Program-made: the position numbers and the translations under genes
Shown: positions 1 through 7,897 of the stretch, one piece after another
Layout of the letters: every line of letters begins with the position of its first letter
Position numbering within the stretch: the first letter of the stretch is position 1
The notes under the pieces: generated by a model
What the model saw: only the letters and a program-made list of their open reading frames with translations
Databases searched by the model: none
What the model was told of the DNA's origin: nothing
Source of the DNA: JADLHS01 sp964594985
GTDB lineage: Bacteria > Verrucomicrobiota > Verrucomicrobiia > Limisphaerales > JADLHS01
Direction of reading: 5' to 3'
DNA: 64,000 bases
Assembly (NCBI GenBank): GCA_964594985.1
Contig: CAZQNQ010000013.1
Coordinates: 1-64,000, forward strand

Positions 1-1937
1 CCCGCCATGATCATGCGCGCGACCCAGAAGAAGATGATGTCCGGCCCGGTGACGAGATCGGTGGTCGGATAAAACTTCTTCAACGTGTCGGTCTGCTCGG
101 GCCAACCCATCGTGGCAAACGGCCAGAGCCAGGAACTGAACCATGTGTCGAGCACGTCGGGGTCTTGGGTAAAGCCATTCTTGGCCAGCCAGCTTTCAAG
201 GCTCACGCCGGGCGCAGCGCTCGGATCACCTGAAAAACAAACCTCCCATTGCAGAGGCTGATCATCTTTTACACTGACGTAGGTGTCGGCAAGATTATCG
301 AGACCGTGATGATGACCGGTTATCGGATAACTTTCGCCGCTCGGAAGACGAACAAATACGACAGCTTTCGCATCTTCATTATTATCAAAGAAAAATTTCG
401 ATGAATCTTTATTGGCTTCCAGTAAATCAGCCCACTCTTTCAAAGACATCGTGCGATTCCACACCGGAATCCGATGCCCCCACCAAAGCTGCCGGCTGAT
501 GCACCAGTCCTGAATGTTCGCCAGCCAATGATCGTAAGTCTTCGCCCAGCGTTGCGGATGAAACCGCATCTTCCCGGAGCGCCGATCTCCTGATCGGCTC
601 GAATCCGCCCCGTCGCCCACCGAGCCGATCGGGAGATCGGCGCTCCCCTCCTGCTCCACACACGCCTTGGATTGCTCCACCGCCGGATACTTCAAGAACC
701 ATTGCTCGCTCAAACGCGGCTCAATCGGCACATCCGCGCGCTGACTGAAGCCCACATTGTTCTCGTACGGCTTGGCTTCCACCAATGCGCCGAGTTCCGT
801 GAGTTTTTCCTCCGCCACCTTGCGCGCCTTGAAGCGATCCAGCCCGCGCAAATCCGCGCCCGCCAGTTCGCCCATCGAACCGTCCGCGTTGATGACTTCC
901 ACAATCGCCAGCTTGTGACGCTGACCGATGTCAAAGTCCGCCTTGTCGTGCGCCGGCGTCACCTTGAGCACGCCCGTGCCGAATTCAAAATCCACATGCT
1001 CGTCGCCGATGATCGGGATGAGCTTCTGCTCGCGCGGCAATTCCGCCGGCAATGGTCGCACGATGTGCTTGCCGATGAGATGCGCGTAACGCGGGTCTTT
1101 CGGATTCACCGCCACCGCCGTGTCACCCGGGATAGTTTCCGGTCGCGTCGTGGCGATGGTGAGCCAGGCGCGTCCGTCAGCATCAATCTGCGGGCCGCCC
1201 GATTTCCCCTCACCCGGCCTATCGGCCACCCTCTCCCCTTCCGAAGGGGAGAGGGACGGGGTGAGGGGTCGCGCCGCAACTTTCACGGGCGTTCCATCCT
1301 TCTCCACCGCTTCAACCCGGAAATGATACATGAAACCTTTCTGTGATTTCATTTCCACCTCTTCGTCCGACAACGCCGTCTGCGTGGCGGGACACCAGTT
1401 CACCATGCGTTTGCCGCGATAGATGAGGCCCTTCTTGTAAAGGTCCACGAACACGCGCTGCACATTGCGCACATAGTCGGCATCCATTGTGAATCGCTCC
1501 CGTGTCCAATCGCAGGAGCAACCGAGCTTCTTAAGTTGTGAAATGATGATGCCCCCGTGCTTTTCTTTCCATTGCCAGACGCGCTTGATGAATTCCTCGC
1601 GCCCGATGTCGCGCTTGGACTTTTTCTCTTCCTTCCAAATCTGCTTGGCAACCATGCTTTCGGTGGCGATGCCCGCGTGGTCCGTGCCCGGCAGCCAGAG
1701 AACTTCCTTGCCGTCCATGCGCGCCTTGCGACTGAGGATGTCCTGGATGGTGTTGTTGAGCACGTGCCCCATGTGGAGCATGCCCGTGACGTTCGGCGGC
1801 GGAATGACGATGGAATACGCCGGGCGCTGGTCGCTGACGCGCGCCGGGTCGGCGGTGAAGCAACCTTGCTTCAGCCAGAAGTCATACCATTTGTCCTCGA
1901 CGGACTGCGGTTCGTAGGCTTTGGGAATCTCACTCAT
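1..1937 (-). CDS. valS: Valyl-tRNA synthetase, 3' end outside the window
   Basis: Charges tRNA-Val with valine in the cytoplasm. The protein opens MSEIPKAYEPQSVEDKWYDF and carries the class I HIGH signature (PPPNVTGMLHMGH, about residues 45-57). The editing-domain stretch TTRPETIPGDTAVAVNP and the downstream FFWVARMIM are also visible. The frame stays open to base 1, so the KMSKS region and the C-terminus are missing only because the window ends. Two palindromic repeats lie inside the gene without breaking frame. The one at 1206-1268 adds a peptide reading LTPSLSPSEGERV; the one at 573-647 adds an ADLPIGS...GDRRSG segment. Both fall in lineage-variable surface regions, so the enzyme is probably functional. 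The start is the ATG at 1937, which aligns with the usual N-terminus of the family. Confidence 0.95.
   Translation of the reverse strand, partial: MSEIPKAYEPQSVEDKWYDFWLKQGCFTADPARVSDQRPAYSIVIPPPNVTGMLHMGHVLNNTIQDILSRKARMDGKEVLWLPGTDHAGIATESMVAKQIWKEEKKSKRDIGREEFIKRVWQWKEKHGGIIISQLKKLGCSCDWTRERFTMDADYVRNVQRVFVDLYKKGLIYRGKRMVNWCPATQTALSDEEVEMKSQKGFMYHFRVEAVEKDGTPVKVAARPLTPSLSPSEGERVADRPGEGKSGGPQIDADGRAWLTIATTRPETIPGDTAVAVNPKDPRYAHLIGKHIVRPLPAELPREQKLIPIIGDEHVDFEFGTGVLKVTPAHDKADFDIGQRHKLAIVEVINADGSMGELAGADLRGLDRFKARKVAEEKLTELGALVEAKPYENNVGFSQRADVPIEPRLSEQWFLKYPAVEQSKACVEQEGSADLPIGSVGDGADSSRSGDRRSGKMRFHPQRWAKTYDHWLANIQDWCISRQLWWGHRIPVWNRTMSLKEWADLLEANKDSSKFFFDNNEDAKAVVFVRLPSGESYPITGHHHGLDNLADTYVSVKDDQPLQWEVCFSGDPSAAPGVSLESWLAKNGFTQDPDVLDTWFSSWLWPFATMGWPEQTDTLKKFYPTTDLVTGPDIIFFWVARMIMA
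573..647. repeat. In-frame palindromic repeat inside valS
   Basis: Inverted arms of about 25 bases (GGAGCGCCGATCTCCTGATC and its near-complement ending GGCGCTCC) flank a short spacer. The length keeps the valS frame open. The arm resembles the one in the DCC gene at 4909-4985 (GGGAGCGCCGGCGTC). Confidence 0.8.
1206..1268. repeat. In-frame CCCCTCACCC palindrome inside valS
   Basis: A 63-base palindrome starting CCCCTCACCCGGCC and ending GGGGTGAGGGG, centred on CCCCTTCCGAAGGGG. The same sequence family recurs at 6568-6608, 33850-33911 and 34092-34154. As two spaced inverted copies it also occurs at 11105-11257, 44234-44386 and 52396-52591. Here it is translated as part of ValS. Confidence 0.9.
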
Positions 1938-1953
1938 GCTAATTCAAAAATTC

Positions 1954-2419
1954 AACCACGGATGAACACGGATAAACACGGATTGGGGACTCAGAGAACT
2001 ACTCGCTCCCATTCCAATCGCGCGTGTTTGAAATTTACAATCAATCCGACTCTAAGCTTTGTGATGCGAAGGTAATTCAACATCTGGCCGCGTTCATGAT
2101 CCGTAATCCGATCAATCACCTTGGCATCCACGATCACGGAACCGAACGCGATCAGGTCGGGGATAAACTCCCCAACGTGCTCCCCCCGGAACAAAACCGG
2201 AAAGCGTCGCTGCTGGTCAAAGGCGATTCCGTTTCGTTTGAACAGAACCACGAGCGAATTCTCGTAAATCTTCTCATTCAACCCGTGACCGACCTCGTTC
2301 AAAACCTCAAAGGAAAACCCGATCAGCTTCTCCGTCTCAGCTTTTAGGAGCAGCTTCGATTCGCCGCCACGGCGTAAGTCCGGTTTTTCATCCGTGTCCA
2401 TCTGTGTCCATCCGTGGTT
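1954..2419. mobile_element. Inverted-repeat unit carrying a GxxExxY gene
   Basis: The left end 1954-1983 (AACCACGGATGAACACGGAT...) and right end 2390-2419 (reverse complement AACCACGGATGGACACAGAT...) are near-identical 30-base inverted repeats. They bracket exactly one small gene. The same ends recur at 14257-14286 and 14384-14413 without a gene. This looks like a small mobile or formerly mobile cassette; no transposase is seen. Confidence 0.7.
1991..2401 (-). CDS. GxxExxY protein
   Basis: A 136-residue protein of the GxxExxY family, which tends to be multicopy in Verrucomicrobiota and related phyla and whose role is unknown. The signature is visible as G40-L-N-E43-K-I-Y46, followed by a beta-rich core (FIPDLIAF, VIVDAKVID) that resembles a PD-(D/E)XK-type nuclease fold; that fold link is inference. 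The ATG lies inside the right terminal inverted repeat, so the first five codons (MDTDE) are repeat sequence. The stop lies eight bases inside the left repeat. This suggests the gene travels with the repeats as one cassette. It points towards valS and is not part of an operon. Confidence 0.85.
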   Translation of the reverse strand: MDTDEKPDLRRGGESKLLLKAETEKLIGFSFEVLNEVGHGLNEKIYENSLVVLFKRNGIAFDQQRRFPVLFRGEHVGEFIPDLIAFGSVIVDAKVIDRITDHERGQMLNYLRITKLRVGLIVNFKHARLEWERVVL

Positions 2420-2423
2420 AAAA

Positions 2424-3986
2424 TTATTTCTTTAACAACGCGTATTCCAGTGAATCCACCAGCGCCTGCAAGCTGGCTTCGATGATGTTCTCGCTCACGC
2501 CGACGGTGCCCCACTCGCGTTTGCCATCGCTGGATGTGATCAGCACGCGCGTCTTGGCAGCCGTGCCGGTCGTACCGTTGATGATGCGGACCTTGTAGTC
2601 GGTGAGTTCGATGCTCTTCAACTTCGGAAAGAACTTCACAAGCGCACGACGCAATGCGCCATCAAGCGCGTTCACCGGGCCATCGCCCTCGGCAACCGTG
2701 TGAGCGACTTCGTCCCCGACGCGCACCCGCACCGTGGCTTCGCAGATGGATTCCTTTTTGTCGCGGCGCATGGAGACGTGATACGTGTCCACGGTAAACA
2801 GCAACTCCGGGTTGTGATCCATGATGCCGCGGATGAGCAACGCCAGCGACGCCTCCGCCGCTTCATACTCGAAGCCTTGCGATTCCAGTTCTTTAACTTT
2901 GGAAGTGATCTCGCGCGTCTCGGGTGCGTCGGGCGTGAGTTTGAAGCCCAGCTCCTTCGCCTTCATCAAAATGTTCGTGCGTCCCGACATATCGCTCACC
3001 AACACACGCCGGAAGTTACCGACCGCCTCGGGCGTGATGTGCTCATAGCTGCGTCCAACGCGGTCAATCGCGTGAACGTGCATGCCACCCTTGTGTGCAA
3101 ACGCCGTCTGCCCCACCCAAGGGGCGCGAACGTCGTGACGCATATTCGCCACTTCGTTCACGAACTCGGAAAGTTCCTTGAGCTTCGGCAACGACTTGGA
3201 TGGAACACTGCGCAATTTCATCTTCAACTCCAACGTCGGGATGACGCTGATGAGATTGCAATTGCCCGTGCGTTCGCCGAACCCATTGATCGTCCCCTGC
3301 ACTTGGGTCGCTCCTGCGTCCACGGCAGCGATGGCATTGGCCACGCCAAAGCCGCAGTCGTTATGCGTGTGAACTCCGATACGGCAATTCAATTTGGATT
3401 TTGCAAACGCAACCGTCTTCGCCACTTCACTCGGCAAACGCCCGCCATTCGTTTCACACAACACGATGCAATCCGCGCCCGCCTTCTCCGCCGCCTGCCA
3501 CGTGGCGAGGGCGTATTCGGGTTCATCCGCGTAACCGTCAAAGCTGTGTTCCGCGTCGTAGATGACTTTTTTGCCGTGGTCCTTCAGGTAGCGGATCGTG
3601 TCGCCGATCATGCCGAGATTTTCATCCGGCTTGGCGCGCAACACTTCGGTGACGTGTAACAACCATGTCTTGCCCACGATGGTGACGACCGGCGTCTTCG
3701 CTTCGAGGATCAGGCGCATGAGATCGTCCTGTTCCACCGGGATGCCCTTGCGCCGTGTCATGCTGAACGCCGCGATCTGCGCATTCTTCCACTTGCGTTT
3801 GGCGGCTTGTTTGAAGAACTCCATGTCCTTGGGATTGCTGCCGGGCCAGCCGCCTTCAATGTAATGAACCCCGAAAGAATCGAGCTTCTCGGCAATGCGG
3901 AGCTTGTCCACGGCCGAGAAATTGATGCCTTCGCCCTGCGCCCCGTCGCGCAGAGTCGTATCGTAGATTTCGACTTGAGGTTTCAT
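2424..3986 (-). CDS. cimA: (R)-citramalate synthase
   Basis: Condenses pyruvate and acetyl-CoA to citramalate, the entry to the threonine-independent isoleucine route. The 520-residue protein starts MKPQVEIYDTTLRDGAQGEG, the DRE-TIM metallolyase motif with its catalytic arginine. It continues with the metal-binding GVHTHNDCGFGVANA and the GFGERTGNCNL loop. A C-terminal LeuA dimer/regulatory domain ends near VDSLEYALLKK. The length and TIM-barrel sequence favour the citramalate synthase (TIGR00977) branch over 2-isopropylmalate synthase. The frame is open further upstream, but the MKPQVEIYDTTLRDG start matches the family and was chosen. It is monocistronic and divergent from the GbsR-like gene. 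Confidence 0.9.
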   Translation of the reverse strand: MKPQVEIYDTTLRDGAQGEGINFSAVDKLRIAEKLDSFGVHYIEGGWPGSNPKDMEFFKQAAKRKWKNAQIAAFSMTRRKGIPVEQDDLMRLILEAKTPVVTIVGKTWLLHVTEVLRAKPDENLGMIGDTIRYLKDHGKKVIYDAEHSFDGYADEPEYALATWQAAEKAGADCIVLCETNGGRLPSEVAKTVAFAKSKLNCRIGVHTHNDCGFGVANAIAAVDAGATQVQGTINGFGERTGNCNLISVIPTLELKMKLRSVPSKSLPKLKELSEFVNEVANMRHDVRAPWVGQTAFAHKGGMHVHAIDRVGRSYEHITPEAVGNFRRVLVSDMSGRTNILMKAKELGFKLTPDAPETREITSKVKELESQGFEYEAAEASLALLIRGIMDHNPELLFTVDTYHVSMRRDKKESICEATVRVRVGDEVAHTVAEGDGPVNALDGALRRALVKFFPKLKSIELTDYKVRIINGTTGTAAKTRVLITSSDGKREWGTVGVSENIIEASLQALVDSLEYALLKK

Positions 3987-4169
3987 TGTTCCGCCGAAGC
4001 GGAGGGAAAGCATACGAAAAAACGAGCCAGTGGCAATTCGCAAAACCGGCTGCGAACGACCGAGCCGCCCCGTTCCGCCCGGAAAACCCAGCCTTCCAGC
4101 CGTTCTTGCGCGGCCTCCAGCGCCACTCGCCACAAACTTTCACTTGCGACCGCGACGATATTCTGTAAA

Positions 4170-4185
4170 TTCTGTTCAGACAGAA
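4170..4185. promoter_or_regulatory. Palindromic operator candidate before the GbsR-like gene
   Basis: TTCTGT-TCAG-ACAGAA is a perfect 6-base inverted repeat 12 bases before the start codon. A further TTCTGT lies at 4161-4166. The position over the promoter/RBS region suggests autoregulation by the downstream winged-helix protein (inference). Confidence 0.5.
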
Positions 4186-4196
4186 ATAGAGGAAAC

Positions 4197-4730
4197 ATGG
4201 CAACACTCAGTCCAGTCCAACAGAAGTTCATCCTCCACTGGGGCGAGATGGGGATTCGCTGGGGCATCAACCGCACCGTGGCCCAGATCCACGCCCTGCT
4301 CTTCATTTCGCCCAAGCCCGTGAACGCGGAGGAAATCGCTGCCACGCTCAACGTCGCCCGCTCGAACGTCAGCAACAGCCTCAAGGAACTTCAAGGCTGG
4401 GGCATCGTGAAGCGCGTCCACGTCCTCGGCGATTCGCGAGATCATTTCGAGAGCATGAAGGATGTCTGGGAAATGTTCCGCGTCGTGCTGGATGAACGCA
4501 AGAAACGCGAGATCGATCCGACCGTCGCCCTGCTCCGCGATTGCGTGGCCGAGGCGCACAAGGACAAGGAGACCGACGAATACACCGAGCAGAAGCTCCA
4601 GGAGCTTGCGGACTTCTTTGACACCACGACCGCATGGTATGGCCAGATCCGCCTCTGGCCGACCAATGCATTGACCAAGTTCGTCAAAGCCGGTGACAAA
4701 ATCCGGAAATTATTGGGCATCGGCGGGTAG
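4197..4730 (+). CDS. GbsR/MarR-like winged-helix regulator
   Basis: A 177-residue DNA-binding protein. A winged helix-turn-helix spans about residues 25-80 (PVNAEEIAATLNVARSNVSN, then LKELQGWGIVKRV and a short wing GDSRDHFE). A long helical C-terminal part follows, probably for dimerisation. The arrangement matches GbsR-type members of the MarR superfamily, which in other bacteria sense choline or act as local repressors; the ligand here is unknown. The start has a good ribosome site (AGAGGAAAC, 4188-4196) and sits just after a palindrome at 4170-4185. The four-gene DCC/DUF2071 operon begins 30 bases downstream on the same strand and could be a target. Confidence 0.8.
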   Translation: MATLSPVQQKFILHWGEMGIRWGINRTVAQIHALLFISPKPVNAEEIAATLNVARSNVSNSLKELQGWGIVKRVHVLGDSRDHFESMKDVWEMFRVVLDERKKREIDPTVALLRDCVAEAHKDKETDEYTEQKLQELADFFDTTTAWYGQIRLWPTNALTKFVKAGDKIRKLLGIGG

Positions 4731-4760
4731 TTCCGCCTTTTTATTTGAGGAGCTATTTCT

Positions 4761-5357
4761 GTGACTACGGAAATGACAGACAACATCGCCAAGCAACCCG
4801 CTGCTGGGTGGGTGTTCTACGACAGCGAGTGCGACTTCTGTATTGGCTGGATGCGGCGGATGGAGCGGGCGCTGATTCGGAGGGGATTCGTGCTCGCGCC
4901 GCTGCAAGCCCGGGAGCGCCGGCGTCCCGCCGGCGAGGTGTTGCCTAAAACTGAAACCCGCCAGCGAGACGCTGGCGCTCCCGGGAAAATTCCCGCCCCG
5001 GTCTTCACCGAGATGATCCTGGAACTTCCCGACGGACGCGAGCTTGGCGGCGCGGACGCAGTCATCTTCCTGGCACAACACGTCTGGTGGCTCTGGCCGC
5101 TTTGGTTGTTCAGCCAAGTCCCCGGCGCAATGCCAATCTTTCGAACGGTCTATCGCCGCATTGCCGCGAAGCGCCACTGCGCTGCGGGCGCGTGTTCGCT
5201 CGGTAGCAGCCGACATGAGGAGGCTCAAACCAACTTGCCGAAAAACAGAATGAGCCTCCTGACGTCGGCTGCTACAACCAGCACTCTCGCAAAACAGCCT
5301 GCAATAAAGCCGAAACACCGTTCGCATCGCACCACCGCTTTCTTTGAAATGCCATGA
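4761..5357 (+). CDS. DCC-family thiol-disulfide oxidoreductase-like protein (DUF393)
   Basis: The N-terminus carries the family motif as FYDSECDFC (D21, C24, C27), a thioredoxin-like CxxC site. The matching hydrophobic segment (HVWWLWPLWLFSQVPGAM) follows further on. The substrate is unknown. GTG at 4761 is preferred over the ATG at 4773 because only GTG has an upstream GAGGAGC. Two palindromic repeats are translated in frame: 4909-4985 (RERRRPAGEV...RQRDAGAPGK) in the middle and 5202-5275 near the C-terminus. The end of the protein is therefore unlike the family. The stop overlaps the next gene by four bases (ATGA), the first link of a four-gene coupled operon. Confidence 0.8.
   Translation: MTTEMTDNIAKQPAAGWVFYDSECDFCIGWMRRMERALIRRGFVLAPLQARERRRPAGEVLPKTETRQRDAGAPGKIPAPVFTEMILELPDGRELGGADAVIFLAQHVWWLWPLWLFSQVPGAMPIFRTVYRRIAAKRHCAAGACSLGSSRHEEAQTNLPKNRMSLLTSAATTSTLAKQPAIKPKHRSHRTTAFFEMP
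4909..4985. repeat. In-frame palindromic repeat in the DCC gene
   Basis: The left arm CCGGGAGCGCCGGCGTCCCG and the right arm (reverse complement CCGGGAGCGCCAGCGTCTCG) match with only a few mismatches around a 25-base spacer. It belongs to the same broad family as the repeat in valS at 573-647. Confidence 0.85.
5202..5275. repeat. In-frame palindromic repeat at the 3' end of the DCC gene
   Basis: The left arm GTAGCAGCCGACATGAGGAG continues to GCTCA and is mirrored by TGAGCCTCCTGACGTCGGCT ending GCTAC. A related but diverged unit is the core of the TA-flanked element at 32168-32282. Confidence 0.85.
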
Positions 5358-6088
5358 CTCTCACTCTGCCAACAATGCACGGTTTGATTGACCGGCGGAT
5401 GCTCGTGAACTTTCACGTGCGACCCGAAACGGTGACACCCCTGCTGCCGTCGTTCTTCCGGCCAAAACTGGTGAAGGGCTGGGCGATGGCGGGCATCTGT
5501 TTGATCCGGCTAAAAGACATCCGCCCGCGCGGCTTCGGCGCAATGTTCGGCATTTCGTCAGAGAATGCCGCGCATCGGATTGCTGTGGAATGGGACGAAC
5601 CAGGCAGAACGCGCGAAGGTGTTTTCATTCCCCGCCGCGACACTTCGTCGCTATTACAAAGTTTCGTCGGTGGGAAAGTCTTCCCCGGTGTCCATCACCT
5701 GGCTGATTACAGCGTGAATGAAACTGACGACGACTTCCAATTGCAGATGCAGAGCCGCGACGACCACACGTCCGTCTGGTTGCACGCCCGTCGCGCAAAA
5801 CAGCTTCCGTCCGGTTCGGTCTTTGACACCATCGAAGCCGCGTCGGATTTCTTCGCACGGGGCGCGGCAGGCTATTCAACCACAGCCAGGCCCGGCTGCT
5901 GTGACGGTCTGGAACTGGCGACAACCTCGTGGCACGTCGAGCCACTCGACGTCATCGTGGTGGAATCGAGCTTCTTCGACGATCGTCGGACCTTTCCAAC
6001 CGGAACGATTGAGTTCGATTGCGCATTGTTGATGCGGAACATCGCGCATGAGTGGCGAAGCCTGCCGCAAATGAGAGGTGCAGTATGA
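5354..6088 (+). CDS. DUF2071 protein (first copy)
   Basis: A 244-residue protein of the DUF2071 family, whose fold is related to acetoacetate decarboxylase. Family-like features are the opening LIDRRMLVNFHVRPETVTPL, the central GVHHLADYSVNETDDDFQLQ beta strands, and late GTIEFDCALLMRNIAHEW. No catalytic lysine could be assigned with confidence, so the activity is unknown. The gene overlaps its upstream DCC neighbour and its downstream SDR neighbour by ATGA, implying translational coupling. A second, divergent DUF2071 gene closes the same operon, so the two may form a heterodimer or act on successive substrates (inference). Confidence 0.75.
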   Translation: MTLTLPTMHGLIDRRMLVNFHVRPETVTPLLPSFFRPKLVKGWAMAGICLIRLKDIRPRGFGAMFGISSENAAHRIAVEWDEPGRTREGVFIPRRDTSSLLQSFVGGKVFPGVHHLADYSVNETDDDFQLQMQSRDDHTSVWLHARRAKQLPSGSVFDTIEAASDFFARGAAGYSTTARPGCCDGLELATTSWHVEPLDVIVVESSFFDDRRTFPTGTIEFDCALLMRNIAHEWRSLPQMRGAV

Positions 6089-7074
6089 AAAAAATAATTC
6101 TCGCTGGCGGCTCAGGTTTCCTTGGCAGCGAATTGGCAAAACATTTCGCGGTACTCGGCTGGGACGTGGTCATTCTGACGCGCAGGCCAAAGCCACGGCC
6201 CGATCAAGTGCGTGAAATCGTATGGGACGCCAAATCCCTCGGCAATTGGGCGCGCGAACTGGAGCGCGCAACTGCGGTGGTGAATCTCACCGGGCGTTCG
6301 GTGGATTGTCGCTACAACGCCAAGAACCGACGCGAGATCATGGACTCGCGCGTGAATTCGACCCGCGTGGTCGGCGAAGCCATCGCGCAAAGCAAAACGC
6401 CGCCGCGCGTCTGGCTCAACTCCAGCACCGCCACGCTTTACCAGCACACGTTCGGCAAGCCACATGACGAGTCGAGTCAGGACATGGATTCCGCGGTGGA
6501 TGCGAAGGATGCGTTCTCGGTCGAAGTCGCGCAGGCGTGGGAGCAGGCGTTGTTTGAAGCGCGTTTGCCCCTCACCCCGGCCCTCTCCCCATCCGATGGG
6601 GAGAGGGAGATGACGCGTAGAGTGGCTTTGCGGACTTCGATGGTCCTCGGGCTGGGTCGCAACAGTGTGTTCCCCGTGCTGCGGCGGCTGACGAAGTTCG
6701 GCCTCGGCGGACGGCAAGGCAGCGGGAAACAATTCGTCTCGTGGATTCACGTCGAGGATTTTTGCCGGGCCGTCGAATGGATCATCACGCACGAAGAACT
6801 CGCCGGCCCAATCAATCAATGCGCGCCCAACCCTCTCCCGAATGCGGAGATGATGAAGATCTTCCGCGACGTGTGCGGCGTGCCCATCGGCTTGCCGGCG
6901 ACGGAGTGGATGCTGGAGATCGGCGCATTCTTTCTGCGCACGGAGACGGAACTGATCTTCAAGAGCCGCCGCGTCGTGCCGGGCCGATTACTCGCGAGCG
7001 GGTTTGAGTTTTACTTCCCAACTTTCCGGGAGGCGCTGGTGGACTTGGAACAACGCAGCAAGGTCGCAAAATGA
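6085..7074 (+). CDS. TIGR01777-type SDR/epimerase
   Basis: A 329-residue NAD(P)-binding oxidoreductase. It shows the Rossmann glycine motif GGSGFLGSELAKHF near the N-terminus, the strand VVNLTGRSVDCRYN, LNSSTATLYQHT in the active-site region, and a C-terminal DUF1731-like end (LLASGFEFYFPTFREAL). It resembles YfcH/TIGR01777 proteins, whose substrates are mostly unknown. The palindrome at 6568-6608 inserts LPLTPALSPSDGERE in frame before VALRTSMVLG. The start at 6085 has a GAGAGGTG ribosome site and overlaps the previous stop by ATGA; the following gene overlaps in the same way. Confidence 0.85.
   Translation: MKKIILAGGSGFLGSELAKHFAVLGWDVVILTRRPKPRPDQVREIVWDAKSLGNWARELERATAVVNLTGRSVDCRYNAKNRREIMDSRVNSTRVVGEAIAQSKTPPRVWLNSSTATLYQHTFGKPHDESSQDMDSAVDAKDAFSVEVAQAWEQALFEARLPLTPALSPSDGEREMTRRVALRTSMVLGLGRNSVFPVLRRLTKFGLGGRQGSGKQFVSWIHVEDFCRAVEWIITHEELAGPINQCAPNPLPNAEMMKIFRDVCGVPIGLPATEWMLEIGAFFLRTETELIFKSRRVVPGRLLASGFEFYFPTFREALVDLEQRSKVAK
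6568..6608. repeat. In-frame half-length CCCCTCACCCC repeat in the SDR gene
   Basis: CCCCTCACCCCGGCCCTCTC followed by CCCATCCGATGGGGAGAGGG. It is the left part of the same palindrome seen in full at 33850-33911, translated here as a short loop. Confidence 0.85.
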
Positions 7075-7886
7075 TCGTCACGAAGGAACGCCGCGAGCGA
7101 AGGGTAATCCACCCCGAGCCTGGCATTCCCTCTTTGGCATTGAGCAACGCCGCTCGCGCGCGGATGCTTTCCCAGCGCGGTGAACCGCTGCTCCTCGCCG
7201 ACTGGAAGCGGGTGCTGATGATGCATTTCGAAGTAGATGCGGACGCGCTGCAACGTGATGTCCCCTACGAACTCGATCTCCACAACGGACGCGCGTTTGT
7301 CACGCTGGTCGCCTTCACGATGGAAAACATGCGGCCTCGCTACGGCGGAAAATTCACTGCCTGGCTGTTTCGGCCGATTGCCACGCATGATTTCCTCAAT
7401 GTAAGAACATACGTCCGCCACAATGGCGAGCCCGGCATCCACTTTCTGGCCGAATGGTTGTCGAACTGGCTCGCGGTGCAACTCGGGCCACGCACTTTTG
7501 CCCTGCCCTATCGCCATGGCCGAATCCGCTACGAACATGACTGGCAAAAGGGAATGTTGCGCGGTCGCGTGGCGGACGCGCGAAGTGGAGCGGCCTTTGC
7601 CTACGAAGCCGACTCAAACCCAGGAGCTTCGTTCACCCCCTGTGCATGCGGCTCATTGGACGAGTGGTTGATGGAGCGTTACGCGGCGTTCAATGCCGTC
7701 GGCAGCAGGAGACGGTTCTTCCGCGTCTGGCATCCGCCGTGGCCGCAATGCGCAGTTCCAGTGAACTTGAAAGACCTCACTTTGCTTCAGGAGAACTGGC
7801 ATTGTTTCCACGATGCCCGGTTGGTCGGAGCGAATTTCTCCCCGGGCTTACGCGGGGTCTGGATGGGACGGCCGCATCGCGCCTGA
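7071..7886 (+). CDS. DUF2071/YqjF-like protein (second copy)
   Basis: A 271-residue protein of the DUF2071 family, closer to YqjF-like members. Visible features are LLADWKRVLMMHFEVDADAL, VTLVAFTMENMRPR, HGRIRYEHDWQKG, DEWLMERYAAFN and the closing RVWHPPWPQC. The first 30 residues are arginine-rich and poorly family-like, so the functional start may be later. The function is unknown. It overlaps the SDR stop by ATGA and is the last gene of the DCC-DUF2071-SDR-DUF2071 operon. It converges on the FHA gene, with 11 bases between the stops. Confidence 0.75.
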   Translation: MIVTKERRERRVIHPEPGIPSLALSNAARARMLSQRGEPLLLADWKRVLMMHFEVDADALQRDVPYELDLHNGRAFVTLVAFTMENMRPRYGGKFTAWLFRPIATHDFLNVRTYVRHNGEPGIHFLAEWLSNWLAVQLGPRTFALPYRHGRIRYEHDWQKGMLRGRVADARSGAAFAYEADSNPGASFTPCACGSLDEWLMERYAAFNAVGSRRRFFRVWHPPWPQCAVPVNLKDLTLLQENWHCFHDARLVGANFSPGLRGVWMGRPHRA

Positions 7887-7897
7887 ACGACTGGCGT

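Noticed and set aside
2424..3986. 2-isopropylmalate synthase (leuA)
   Set aside because: The sequence and domain style fit the citramalate synthase branch better, although the two families are related.
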